From assembly GCA_002325245.1 (NCBI GenBank), contig DCRR01000006.1, positions 968 to 64,967 on the forward strand: a stretch of 64,000 nt of DNA, in the 5' to 3' direction. The position numbers and the translations under genes are program-made. Positions within the stretch are counted from its first letter, which is position 1. Each line of letters opens with the position of its first letter. This DNA is from Microbacteriaceae bacterium UBA1487 (GTDB taxonomy: Bacteria > Actinomycetota > Actinomycetes > Actinomycetales > Microbacteriaceae). The notes beneath the pieces are model-generated. The model saw only the letters and a program-made list of their open reading frames with translations, was not told the origin of the DNA and searched no databases. Of this stretch, positions 15,532-24,043 are shown piece after piece.

Positions 15532-16379
15532 CGGTCAGCCCCGGCATCCGGACGCTGCTGGCCGCCCGCGACCGCCGTCCGCGCGCTGCATCCCTCGTCG
15601 CCCGGCTCGCTCACCACGAGTGCGGTCGCGGCGTAGCCGCCCGAGGTGTCGGCCTCGCCCTGCGCGGTCACGCACTTGCCGACGACCAGCACCGAGGCGT
15701 CGGCGTCGACCGTCACGACGATGCTCGTCGCCTCCGTCACGCTGAGCGTCGTCGACGTGGTCGCGTCGTCCCGGCCGGTCGCCTCGACGGTGAACCCGCT
15801 CGCGTCGACCGCCGTGACGGCTCCCGTGGTGACCGCGGCGAACCCGGTCGGCGCTCCGCCCTCGCCCGCACCGACAGGTGCGTCGGCCGGGGCCTCGCCT
15901 TCCGGAGCCGACCCGCCGGCCCGCGCGTCGCCCCCGGGGGCCGCACCGTCGGCGGGCGCTCCCCCGCCGGCCGCGAATCCGGCGATGCCGCACTCGCCAT
16001 CGACCGCGGCCGTCACCGTCACCAGTGTCGCGACGGTGGCGTCGGCGGCGTCCGTCGTCACAAACACGCAGTCGCCGACCTCCAGATCCGACAGTGAGCC
16101 GGAGACCTGCGCAGTGATCGTGGTGTCGTCGGTGTACGAGACCGCCGTCTGCGACTCGGTGTCCTGCACCTGCATCAGGCCGTCGGCAACGTCGGCGATC
16201 TCACCGGTGACGCCGGAGGCCACCCGCTCCGGCGCTGCCTGCGCGGCGGCAGTGTCCGTTGCCTCGACCGCCTCCTCGGCGGTGTCGGTCGTGGCGCATC
16301 CGGCGAGCGCGAGGGTGGTGCCGAGCGCGAGCACGGTGAAGACCGGAAGCGCGGAACGGCGGCGGTGGAGGCTTGTCAT
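15528..16379 (-). CDS. Lipoprotein, DUF5666-like repeats, in ABC export operon
   Basis: Lipoprotein of 283 residues. The signal peptide ends in the lipobox LALAGC with Cys28. Two beta-rich modules follow, about residues 55-115 (GEIADVADGLMQVQDTESQT) and about 180-260 (TGAVTAVDASGFTVEATGRD). They resemble the DUF5666-type domain that measures additive effects on a core barrel. A Gly/Ala/Pro-rich linker joins them. Each module contains conserved GDCVFV/GKCVTA-like Cys positions. The ATG at 16379 follows AAAGGA and begins the signal peptide. It sits between the permease and the second adaptor gene, so it is likely an extracytoplasmic accessory factor of this exporter. Confidence 0.8.
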   Translation of the reverse strand: MTSLHRRRSALPVFTVLALGTTLALAGCATTDTAEEAVEATDTAAAQAAPERVASGVTGEIADVADGLMQVQDTESQTAVSYTDDTTITAQVSGSLSDLEVGDCVFVTTDAADATVATLVTVTAAVDGECGIAGFAAGGGAPADGAAPGGDARAGGSAPEGEAPADAPVGAGEGGAPTGFAAVTTGAVTAVDASGFTVEATGRDDATTSTTLSVTEATSIVVTVDADASVLVVGKCVTAQGEADTSGGYAATALVVSEPGDEGCSARTAVAGGQQRPDAGADR

Positions 16380-16408
16380 GGTGGGTGTCCTTTGAGATGT
16401 CACGGGGG

Positions 16409-17641
16409 TCATTCGGTGCGAAGTGCGTCGATGGGGGTGAGGCGGGCGGCCCGGGTCGCGGGGTAGACCCCGAACACCAGGCCGATCGCGAGGGAGACGC
16501 CGATCGCCATCACGACGGCGGTGGGCGAGAGCACGATCGAGCTTCCGATCACACCCGGGAGGGTGATCGTGGCGAGCGCGCCGAGCCCGGCGCCGAGCAC
16601 GCCGCCGGTGAGGCCGAGGATGCCGGCCTCCACCAGGAACTGGCGTCGGATCGCCCACGGCGGAGCCCCGAGCGCCTTGCGCAGACCGATCTCGCGGGTG
16701 CGCTCGGTCACCGACACCAGCTGGATGTTCATCACCCCGATGCCGCCGACCAGCAGCGACAGCGCCGCGATGCCGGTGAGCAGGATCGTCAGGGTCTGGT
16801 AGATCGCCGTCGCCGTGCTGACGAGCGCGTCCTGGCTCGACAGGTCGAAGTCCGCGTCCTCGGTCGAGGTGATGCCGTGCAGGTTCAGCAGAATCGTCTC
16901 CGCCTCCTGGTACGCGGCCGACAGCTGCTCGGCCGACTCGGCCTGCAGGTAGATCGTCGTCAGCGCGGTCGCGGTCGGTCCGCCCGACAGCACGTCGGAG
17001 GCGGTCGACAGCGGGACGATCGCAAGGTCGTCGAGGTTGGTCGAGCTGTCCGAGCCCGCGGACTCGAGCACGCCGATGACCTCGAAGGAGGTGCCGTCGA
17101 TCTCGACTGTCTGGCCCACCACGTTGGTGGTGCCGAACAGCTCGTCGGCGGTCTCCGAGCCGAGCACGACCACGTTGGCGGTCGCATCCACGTCCTCGTC
17201 GCTCAGGAACTCGCCGACCGCCAGCTCCCGGGAGCGGACCTCGAGCCACGACTCGGTCGTGCCCGTCACGGTCGTCGTCCAGTTGGTGTCGTTCGCCTCG
17301 AGCGAGAACGAGCTCGCCTTCTCAGGTGCGACACCCGCGATGTCGGGGGCGCTGATCTCGGAGTCGAGGGCTTCAGCATCGGAGGCGGTCAGCGTCGTGG
17401 CGGTTCCGAAGCCGCCGCGGGCGCCCGCCGCGTCGGTGGAGGATCCGGGCGAGACGATCAGCAAGTTGCTGCCGAGCGAGCTGATCGACTCGCTGACATC
17501 CTTCTGCGTGCCGAGACCCAGGCCCACGGTGAGAATGACTGCGGCGATGCCGATGAGGATGCCGAGCACGGTGAGCATCGACCGCAGCAGGTGCGCCCGC
17601 ACGGCCGACCAGGCGGTGGTGAGGGTTTCGCTCCAGTTCAT
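16409..17641 (-). CDS. ABC transporter permease, MacB/FtsX type
   Basis: Permease of 410 residues with the MacB architecture: one N-terminal membrane helix (about residues 20-43), a long extracytoplasmic MacB periplasmic-core domain (about 45-270), then three C-terminal helices of the FtsX domain. The FtsX part includes IAALSLLVGGIGVMNIQLVS and RTREIGLRKALGAPPWAIRR, the cytoplasmic coupling loop. MacB-type systems use mechanotransmission rather than substrate transport across the helices. It overlaps the ATP-binding gene by 4 nt (ATGA). Confidence 0.93.
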   Translation of the reverse strand: MNWSETLTTAWSAVRAHLLRSMLTVLGILIGIAAVILTVGLGLGTQKDVSESISSLGSNLLIVSPGSSTDAAGARGGFGTATTLTASDAEALDSEISAPDIAGVAPEKASSFSLEANDTNWTTTVTGTTESWLEVRSRELAVGEFLSDEDVDATANVVVLGSETADELFGTTNVVGQTVEIDGTSFEVIGVLESAGSDSSTNLDDLAIVPLSTASDVLSGGPTATALTTIYLQAESAEQLSAAYQEAETILLNLHGITSTEDADFDLSSQDALVSTATAIYQTLTILLTGIAALSLLVGGIGVMNIQLVSVTERTREIGLRKALGAPPWAIRRQFLVEAGILGLTGGVLGAGLGALATITLPGVIGSSIVLSPTAVVMAIGVSLAIGLVFGVYPATRAARLTPIDALRTE

Positions 17642-18351
17642 GCGGCGACCTCCACATCCGACTGGATGAGTCCGTCGCGCACCCGCACCACACGGCGCGA
17701 GCGTTCGGCGACCTCCTCCTCGTGGGTGATCAGCACGATCGTGCGACCCGCCTCGTGCAGCTCGTCGAACAGCGAGAGCACGTCCGCGGTCGAGACCGAG
17801 TCGAGGTTTCCGGTCGGCTCATCCGCGAGGATCATCGTCGGCTCGCCGACGAGGGCGCGGGCGACGGCGACGCGCTGCTGCTGACCGCCCGAGAGCTCAC
17901 CCGGCTTGTTGTTCAGCCGCGAGCCGAGACCGACCCGTTCGAGCGCGCGTTCGGAGCGCTCGCGCCGCTCGTCCCGGTCGACGCCGGCGTAGACGAGCGG
18001 CAGCTCGACGTTGCGCCAGGCCGAGAGCGACGGCAGCAGGTTGAAGCCCTGGAACACGAAGCCGATCTCGCGGTTGCGGATGCGTGCCAGCTCGGCCTCG
18101 TCGAGGTCGCGCACGTCGGTGCCCGCCAGGCGGTACGAGCCCGCGGTGAGGGTGTCGAGGCATCCGAGGATGTTCATCAGCGTCGACTTGCCCGAGCCGG
18201 AGGGGCCCATGATCGCGAGGTACTCGCCGCGCTCGATCGTGAGATCGATGCCGCGCAGCGCCTCGAACTCGACCGTGCCGGTGCGGTACATCTTGCGCAC
18301 CTGGTCGAGGCTGATGACCGGACCCGAGGTGTCGTGGACGGCCGCGCTCAC
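17638..18351 (-). CDS. ABC transporter ATP-binding protein, MacB/LolD type
   Basis: ATPase of 237 residues. Walker A is GPSGSGKST at residues 49-57, the Q-loop is FVFQGFNLLPSLSAW, the signature is LSGGQQQR, Walker B is MILADEPTGNLDS, and the H-loop lies in IVLITHEEEVA. The NLDS and FNLLP variants are typical of the LolD/MacB subfamily. It powers the permease encoded next. The GTG start overlaps the upstream adaptor stop by 4 nt, so adaptor, ATPase and permease form a tightly coupled unit. Confidence 0.95.
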   Translation of the reverse strand: MSAAVHDTSGPVISLDQVRKMYRTGTVEFEALRGIDLTIERGEYLAIMGPSGSGKSTLMNILGCLDTLTAGSYRLAGTDVRDLDEAELARIRNREIGFVFQGFNLLPSLSAWRNVELPLVYAGVDRDERRERSERALERVGLGSRLNNKPGELSGGQQQRVAVARALVGEPTMILADEPTGNLDSVSTADVLSLFDELHEAGRTIVLITHEEEVAERSRRVVRVRDGLIQSDVEVAA

Positions 18352-19520
18352 TGGCCCGGCGCCTGTCCGCCGAAGTCGGGGCGCTCGCCCACGGTGCCGG
18401 TACCGCCGGCGCCCGGCCCGAAGTCGCGGGTGACGCCCTCGGTCGTGCCCGCGTTGCCCTCGCCCGGAGTGAAGGTGGCCACGAGCACCTCGTCGCCTTC
18501 CACGATCCCGGAGACGATCTCAGTGAGGGTGCCGACCGTCTCGCCGACCTCGACCGGGGTGACGACCTGCGCTCCATCGGCGGTGATCACCGTGACGGTG
18601 CTCGTCTCGCCGTCGGTGGTGATCGCGGCGCTCGCGACGGTCAGCACGTCGGTGCGCCGCTCGTAGATGATCTCCGCCGTCACCGAGATGCCGTCGAACA
18701 GGCCCTCGGCGGTGCCGGTGACGTCGATGCTGACCGGATAGGCGGCGGCACCCGTGTCGGTGGAGGGCAGAATGCCGACCTCGCTCACGACACCGAAGAA
18801 CGCGACGCCGTCGTCGGTCGCGAGCTCGACCTGGTCGCCGACCTCGATGAGCGCGACGTCGGCCTCGCCGACGGTCACGTCGACCGCCCAGGCATCCGTT
18901 CCGACGATCGTGAACGCCGCGGTGGTCGCGCCGCCCGCGGCGGAGCCCACCGCGTCGCCGACCTCGACCCCGACGGAGGTGATGACGCCCGCTGCCGGCG
19001 CGGTGAGGGTGGCATCGTCGACCGCGTCTTCGGCATCCTCGACGGCCGCCTCGGCGACCTCGACCGCAGCCGCGTTCGCCGCGATCTGCGCCAGATCCGC
19101 GGTGCTGCCGTCGCTTTCGTCGTAGCTGTCGGAGAGCTTCGCCTGGGCGCTCGCCAGATCGGCCTTGGCCTGCAGCAGCGCCGCGTCGAGGCTGATCGTG
19201 TCGACGGTGGCGAGGGTGTCGCCCTTCTCGACGGTGTCGCCTTCCGCGACGGAGACCTTCGTGACCGTGCCCGAGACCGCGAACGACACCTGTTCGTTGA
19301 CGAGCGGGGTGAGGGTGCCCGAGGTCGAGATGCTCTTGTCGAGGGTCTCCAGGCTGGCGATCGCTGTCGTGGTGATGGTCTCGTCGCTCGAGGATGCGGT
19401 CGCGGGGACGACCACCGTCACGACGACGATGGCGGTCGCGGCGAGCGCGGCGCCGGCAGCGGCGCCGATGACGATCCACCGGCGTCGGCGAAGGTGCGCG
19501 AAGGCACTGCGGAAGTTCAT
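18348..19520 (-). CDS. HlyD-family adaptor (membrane-fusion-type) protein
   Basis: First gene of the export operon, encoding 390 residues. The N-terminal membrane helix is at about residues 15-40, with lipoyl half-domains around VSVAEGDTVEKGDTLATVDT and LTAPAAGVITSVGVEVGDAV. A short helical hairpin lies between them, with beta-barrel and membrane-proximal domains after. The tail is rich in Gly/Pro and contains RPDFGGQAPGQ, resembling the tail of the second adaptor at 13699. GAGGAGATC precedes the ATG, and the operon promoter should lie in 19521-19631. Confidence 0.9.
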   Translation of the reverse strand: MNFRSAFAHLRRRRWIVIGAAAGAALAATAIVVVTVVVPATASSSDETITTTAIASLETLDKSISTSGTLTPLVNEQVSFAVSGTVTKVSVAEGDTVEKGDTLATVDTISLDAALLQAKADLASAQAKLSDSYDESDGSTADLAQIAANAAAVEVAEAAVEDAEDAVDDATLTAPAAGVITSVGVEVGDAVGSAAGGATTAAFTIVGTDAWAVDVTVGEADVALIEVGDQVELATDDGVAFFGVVSEVGILPSTDTGAAAYPVSIDVTGTAEGLFDGISVTAEIIYERRTDVLTVASAAITTDGETSTVTVITADGAQVVTPVEVGETVGTLTEIVSGIVEGDEVLVATFTPGEGNAGTTEGVTRDFGPGAGGTGTVGERPDFGGQAPGQ

Positions 19521-19631
19521 GATCTCCTCTCGACCGCGCAGACTGCGCGGGATGCATGACCCGAAAATTACGGTCGGGGTCTATGCGAGATCGTTCGGCT
19601 TCCTGAGAAACAGCCGTGAGCACGGGTCCGA

Positions 19632-19716
19632 GTTTCGATTCGGCGCGAGGCGCCTACCCAACCCGCTCCAACTGCGCCGGTCGAGTAGCCGACGCCGTCG
19701 GCGTCTCGAGACCCCG
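19632..19716. repeat. REP-like palindromic repeat
   Basis: Contains GTTTCGATTC...CTACCCAACC and then GGTCGAGTAG-CCGAC-GCC-GTCGG-CGTCTCGAGACC. It therefore has one forward and one inverted member of the same repeat family found at 13385-13640. It lies immediately after the stop of the membrane-anchored gene on the minus strand and upstream of the export operon. Confidence 0.8.
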
Positions 19717-20343
19717 CTAGTTGAGGAGGAACTGCTTGGTCTCGGCCGACTCGGCCTCGCCGAGCTTCACAGTGAGGTGGTAGCTGGCACCGCCGGCGAT
19801 GACCTCGGGCCGCGAGGCGGAGCAGGTGTCAGTCGACGACCGCGTGCGGTCCCACGCGAACGGCGTCGTGGCGAGCGTCTGCGAGGGCTCCAGTGCGATG
19901 ACCGACTCGGTCGGATCCTCCTGGCAATCAGCCGAGCTCCAGATCTGCTCGCTGCCGCTCGTGATCACGTACTCCTGCGCTCCGGTGCCGACATCGAAGC
20001 TGCACGTCGCGGCGCCGACGTTCTCGATCTCCATCGACAGCATCGGCTGCTCGGAATTGCCGTAGCTGGATGCGTCGGTGATCGCCGTCAACCGCACCGT
20101 CGACGGATCGCACGCGGCGATCTCGCTCGGGTCGGCCGACGGGTCGGCGGTCGCGGCATCCGTGGCGACAGGCGCACTCGTGTCAGTCGGCGCCGGGCTG
20201 CTGGCGGGCTCCCCCGCGCCCGGGCGGACGAAGATCAGCACGATCACGACAATGACGGCGAGCAGACCGAGTCCGAGGACCGCGCGCCGTCGCCAGTACA
20301 CCGAGGGCGGCTGCGGGCCGACCGGATGACGGAGCGTCGACAT
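19717..20343 (-). CDS. Membrane-anchored extracytoplasmic protein of unknown function
   Basis: Protein of 208 residues. A short cytoplasmic N-terminus (RRRAVL) is followed by one membrane helix at about residues 24-42 and a Ser/Thr/Pro/Ala-rich linker (residues 45-80). A beta-rich domain then carries three Cys residues in CDPSTV, TCSFDVG and DCQEDP, plus DTCSASRP near the end. The layout resembles actinobacterial DUF4232-like secreted domains, which have similar disulfides, but I am not certain of membership. No catalytic motif is visible. It is a single gene, 9 nt downstream of the SGNH-GAF gene and possibly co-transcribed with it. Confidence 0.78.
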   Translation of the reverse strand: MSTLRHPVGPQPPSVYWRRRAVLGLGLLAVIVVIVLIFVRPGAGEPASSPAPTDTSAPVATDAATADPSADPSEIAACDPSTVRLTAITDASSYGNSEQPMLSMEIENVGAATCSFDVGTGAQEYVITSGSEQIWSSADCQEDPTESVIALEPSQTLATTPFAWDRTRSSTDTCSASRPEVIAGGASYHLTVKLGEAESAETKQFLLN

Positions 20344-20352
20344 GCGGACAGG

Positions 20353-21597
20353 TTAACGCCGTCGCGGCGGCCACTCCGTGTGCCGCGCGGGTCTGCCGGA
20401 AACCGAGACGGCGCGCTCGTCGGCGAGTTCCGCCTCGACCATGAGCGCGAACTCCCGAAGGCTCGCCACATCGATCGTCTCGGTGTCTCGCGGCATCGAG
20501 TCGAAGACGCAGACCGCCCCGATCGGCTCACCGGTCGAGGCGCGAACCGGGTACCCGGCGTAGAACCGCAGTCCGAGGCTTCCGACGACGAAGGCGTTGC
20601 TCGTGAAGCGGGGGTCGCTCGAGGCATCCGGCACGATCAGCGGACCACCGTCTTCGACCAGTCGGAAGCAGAACGAGTCCTCGAGACTGGCCGCATCGAG
20701 CTCAGAACCGGCGAGCGCCTTGTACCACTGGCGGTCGACCCCGACCACGGTGAAGGCCGCGTGAGAAGTCTGGAACACCGAACGAGCGGCACGGACGATC
20801 CGATCGAAGCGCTCTTCGGGCTCGCTGTCGGCGATCCCGATGCGCGCCAGCGCGCGTTCACGCTGATCGGGGTGCGCGCGCCGTTCACGCGCCGGCGCGG
20901 ATGCGAGCACGCCGGGCGCGACGTGCCCGGCCAGCACCTCTGCCCAGAACGCATAGCGTGCCGAGTCTCCGTAGACGTTCTCGACGTCGCCGGGCGTCGG
21001 CGGCGGCTCGACGAAGGCGACGCCCGGTCGGCGCTCGCACTCTGCGCTCGTGAGCTCGTTGAGCTGGCGCGCTCGACGCGCGAGGAGACGACTCACTCGG
21101 CCGGCGAAGGTGGGGATCGACTGGAGCGGCTGGATGCCTGCCACCAGGACTTGCGTGTCGCCGGCGCGGCTGCGCTCGATCTCGTCGAGGGCGCGCGCGA
21201 GCTCGCGTGCCCACGCCGCGCGCGACGTCAGCGCGAGAACATCGTTGACTCCCAGCACAAGGCACACGACCTGGAAGGTGCCGAGTGCCTGCTGCTGCAG
21301 CACCGCCGTCACGTCGCTCATTCGCATCGACGGTTCGACGACCCCCGCCACGGTGACGCCACCTTGGCGGCGTTGCGCGACGGCTCGGCAGAACGCGCCG
21401 ATCAGCCCGAGTTCATGCGTGAGCACGCCCCAGCCGCTCGCGGTGCCAGAGCCGACGATCAGCACGTCGACCGCGTCGGGTCCCGGCGTGTGGGCCCTCG
21501 GCGCGTCCCTCGGCCGGGGAACATCGACCAGGCTCCGCGCGCGCCACTGCGCCCACGCCCAGACGGGGGCGCGAAGCGCGGTCCACGGATCGATCAT
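20353..21597 (-). CDS. SGNH-type hydrolase fused to a GAF domain
   Basis: Protein of 414 residues with two parts. Residues 40-225 look like an SGNH/GDSL hydrolase, with block I-like VDVLIVGSGTASGWGV, GVNDVLAL as a block III-like Asn motif, and a late YGDSARYAFWAEVLAGHVAP helix. Residues 255-395 are a GAF sensor domain (ERFDRIVRAARSVFQTSHAA, then EDSFCFRLVEDGGPLIVPDA and RFYAGYPVRASTGEPIGAVC), of the type found in GGDEF/histidine-kinase phytochrome-like GAF proteins. Block I carries GSG where GDS is normal, so the nucleophile Ser is preserved but the preceding Asp is not. Divergent from the TetR gene. Function unknown. Confidence 0.82.
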   Translation of the reverse strand: MIDPWTALRAPVWAWAQWRARSLVDVPRPRDAPRAHTPGPDAVDVLIVGSGTASGWGVLTHELGLIGAFCRAVAQRRQGGVTVAGVVEPSMRMSDVTAVLQQQALGTFQVVCLVLGVNDVLALTSRAAWARELARALDEIERSRAGDTQVLVAGIQPLQSIPTFAGRVSRLLARRARQLNELTSAECERRPGVAFVEPPPTPGDVENVYGDSARYAFWAEVLAGHVAPGVLASAPARERRAHPDQRERALARIGIADSEPEERFDRIVRAARSVFQTSHAAFTVVGVDRQWYKALAGSELDAASLEDSFCFRLVEDGGPLIVPDASSDPRFTSNAFVVGSLGLRFYAGYPVRASTGEPIGAVCVFDSMPRDTETIDVASLREFALMVEAELADERAVSVSGRPARHTEWPPRRR

Positions 21598-21710
21598 GAC
21601 GACGCTTCTTCCCCTGATAGTCGACGATCCCGGACGGCCACTCGCCGCCCCAGCCCCTCGCTCCCGATCTTACGGTTCACGCGCGAAAGGAATGCTCACC
21701 TCATCGCAAC

Positions 21711-21741
21711 TGTTTGCACTTATCGCAGAATCGTGCAAACA
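21711..21741. promoter_or_regulatory. Operator-like inverted repeat before TetR-MFS operon
   Basis: TGTTTGCAC and GTGCAAACA form perfect 9-bp arms separated by 13 nt, ending at the first candidate ATG (21741). This fits a TetR autorepressor site controlling the TetR-MFS transcript. The divergent SGNH-GAF gene starts 114 bp to the left and may also be affected. Confidence 0.65.
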
Positions 21742-21749
21742 TGCACGCT

Positions 21750-22355
21750 ATGGCGCAGAGTGCAGACGGTCTCGTCGAGCGCCGGATTCGAGAGACCGCG
21801 CAACGGCTCTCAGGGACGGCTCGACGCTGGACCGCCGAGCGCGGTCTCACCGGATTCACCGTTGAGGAGGTGTGCGAGCAGGTCGGCGTCTCGCGCCGGA
21901 CGTTCTTCAACTACTTTGCCTCGAAAGAGAATGCCGTGCTCGGAATCGCCGTGCGCGACGACGAATCCCCCGCTCTCGAAGAGGCGTTCGTCGCCGAGGG
22001 TCCCGACGGCCCCCCGCTGCTTCACGCCCTCGTTCGGCTCACCGTCGAGCGCTGGTTCGTCTCCGGCCTCACCCCCGACGAGATACCGCGACTGCAGGAG
22101 GCGTTTCAGCGGGAGCCGCGCCTGCTCACCCGACTCCTCGAACTCTCCGAGGCGAAGGATCGCGCCCTGGCCGAGCTGATCGCACGGCGTCAGCACTGGG
22201 CCGCTGATGACCCCCGAGCTAGGGCCGCCACCCAGCTGCTGCACTCGATCTTCCGCGGGGCCGCGCCCCGCCTCGCGCACCTTCGCAGCGCATCAGAGCT
22301 CACCCAGGCGATCGACGACGACCTCGCCGTCATGCGCCAAGTCTTCTCCGCCTGA
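21750..22355 (+). CDS. TetR/AcrR family transcriptional regulator of MFS efflux pump
   Basis: Regulator of about 201 residues. The helix-turn-helix region (FTVEEVCEQVGVSRRTFFNY) follows TARRWTAERGLTG, and a C-terminal helical ligand domain ends in TQAIDDDLAVMRQVFSA. An alternative start is ATG at 21741, which lies at the edge of the operator, so I prefer 21750. No ribosome site is visible for either. The MFS transporter gene begins 24 nt downstream on the same strand. By family precedent it represses that pump and is released by a pump substrate. Confidence 0.87.
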   Translation: MAQSADGLVERRIRETAQRLSGTARRWTAERGLTGFTVEEVCEQVGVSRRTFFNYFASKENAVLGIAVRDDESPALEEAFVAEGPDGPPLLHALVRLTVERWFVSGLTPDEIPRLQEAFQREPRLLTRLLELSEAKDRALAELIARRQHWAADDPRARAATQLLHSIFRGAAPRLAHLRSASELTQAIDDDLAVMRQVFSA

Positions 22356-22379
22356 CCCCTCCCAGCACGAACGGACCCC

Positions 22380-24041
22380 ATGTCGACCACCACGACCGCG
22401 CCGCTGCTGCTCACGCAGCGCCGCATCTGGATCATCTTCAGCGCCCTGATCGCAGGGATGCTGCTCTCCAGCCTCGACCAGACGATCGTCTCGACCGCCA
22501 TGCCGACCATCGTCGGCGAGCTCGGCGGCGTTGAGCACCAGGTCTGGATCACCACCGCCTACCTCCTCGCCACCACGATCGTGATGCCGATCTACGGCAA
22601 GTTCGGTGACCTGCTCGGCCGCCGCCGGCTGTTCCTCGTCGCGATCGCGCTGTTCACCCTCGCCTCGATCGGCTGCGCCTTCGCGGGCGACTTCTGGAGC
22701 TTCGTGGTCTTTCGCGCGATGCAGGGACTCGGGGGCGGCGGGCTGATGATCCTGTCGCAGGCGATCATCGCCGACATCGTTCCGGCGAACCAGCGCGGCA
22801 AGTACCTCGGGCCGCTCGGCGGCATCTTCGGCCTCTCCGCGGGCGCAGGGCCCCTGCTCGGCGGCTACTTCGTCGACCACCTCACCTGGCAGTGGGCGTT
22901 CTACATCAACATCCCGATCGGCATCGCGGCGTTCGTGATCGCCTTCGTCACCCTCACGCTCCCGAACAAGCGCGTCGAGCGCCGCATCGACGTCCTCGGC
23001 GTCGTGTTCCTCTCGGCTGCCACGACCTGCCTCATCTTCTTCGCCGACTTCGGCGGCGACGCCGACTACGGCTGGGGATCCCTCGCCACCTGGGCGTGGG
23101 GTGCGGGTCTCGCCGTCGCCGCCACCGCCTTCGTGGTGACGGAGGCGCGCGCCGAGGACCCGATCATCCCGCTGTCGCTGTTCCGCAACCCGATCTTCAT
23201 CAACGCGACGGCCATCGGGCTCACCCTCGGCCTGAGCATGTTCTCGGCGATCGCCTTCATCCCGACGTTCCTCCAGATGTCGTCGGGAACCTCGGCGGCG
23301 GTCTCCGGTCTGCTGATGATCCCGATGATGGTGGGCCTCATGGGGATGTCGATCATGTCGGGCATCCTCATCACCCGAACCGGCCGCTATCGGATCTTCC
23401 CGATACTCGGGACGGTGCTCACGGCGATCGCGCTGGCGCTCATGACGACTCTCGCCGCCAGCACCCCGCTGTGGCTGATCTGCACCTACCTGTTCATCTT
23501 CGGCGCAGGTCTCGGCCTCATCATGCAGGTGGTGGTTCTGGTCGTGCAGAACGCCGTCCCCGCGACGCAGCTCGGCACCGCGACCAGCACGAACAACTAC
23601 TTCCGCGAGGTCGGAGCGTCACTCGGGGTCGCCATCTTCGGCACGATCTTCACCACACGGCTGGCCGAGAACCTCCGTGAGGTGTTCACCGACGCGGGCG
23701 CCACGGCCGAAGAGGCCGCCACCGCAAGCGCGACCATCGACCCGCAGTCCCTCTCCGAGCTCCCCGATGCGGTGCGGGACGGAATCGTGACCGCGTACGC
23801 GGACGCGCTCGCCCCGGTGTTCTGGTACGTGCTGCCCTTCGTCGGCATCGCGTTCCTGCTCTCGCTCGTGCTCAAGCAGATCCCGCTGTCGGATGTCGCC
23901 GGTCTCGTCGCACGCGGTGAAGCGATCGGCGGCGAGGAGGCCGAGCAATTGGAGTCCGCCGCCCGCGGCGCGACCACGAGTGCCGCGCGCGACAGCGGGT
24001 CGGACAGCTCCGACGAGTCCGCGGCGCGAACGCCCCGATAG
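22380..24041 (+). CDS. MFS transporter, DHA2 (EmrB/QacA-type) family
   Basis: Drug:H+ antiporter of 553 residues with 14 predicted membrane helices. Motif C-like LSSLDQTIVSTAMPTIVGEL is in helix 1, motif A GKFGDLLGRRRLF follows helix 2, GPLLGGYFVDHLTWQWAFYI is in helix 5, and the later helices carry the QacA-type NNYFREVGASLGVAIFGTIF. A 60-residue charged or Ser-rich tail ends in SSDESAARTPR. It exports multiple hydrophobic compounds in the family. It is in an operon with the TetR gene and meets mtlD head-on with a 2-nt gap between stop codons. Confidence 0.94.
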   Translation: MSTTTTAPLLLTQRRIWIIFSALIAGMLLSSLDQTIVSTAMPTIVGELGGVEHQVWITTAYLLATTIVMPIYGKFGDLLGRRRLFLVAIALFTLASIGCAFAGDFWSFVVFRAMQGLGGGGLMILSQAIIADIVPANQRGKYLGPLGGIFGLSAGAGPLLGGYFVDHLTWQWAFYINIPIGIAAFVIAFVTLTLPNKRVERRIDVLGVVFLSAATTCLIFFADFGGDADYGWGSLATWAWGAGLAVAATAFVVTEARAEDPIIPLSLFRNPIFINATAIGLTLGLSMFSAIAFIPTFLQMSSGTSAAVSGLLMIPMMVGLMGMSIMSGILITRTGRYRIFPILGTVLTAIALALMTTLAASTPLWLICTYLFIFGAGLGLIMQVVVLVVQNAVPATQLGTATSTNNYFREVGASLGVAIFGTIFTTRLAENLREVFTDAGATAEEAATASATIDPQSLSELPDAVRDGIVTAYADALAPVFWYVLPFVGIAFLLSLVLKQIPLSDVAGLVARGEAIGGEEAEQLESAARGATTSAARDSGSDSSDESAARTPR

Positions 24042-24043
24042 AG

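Noticed and set aside
19165..22179. Plus-strand reading frame of 1004 codons opposite the adaptor, SGNH-GAF and TetR genes
   Set aside because: Composition is Arg/Ala/His-rich shadow coding in GC-rich DNA and it overlaps well-supported genes.
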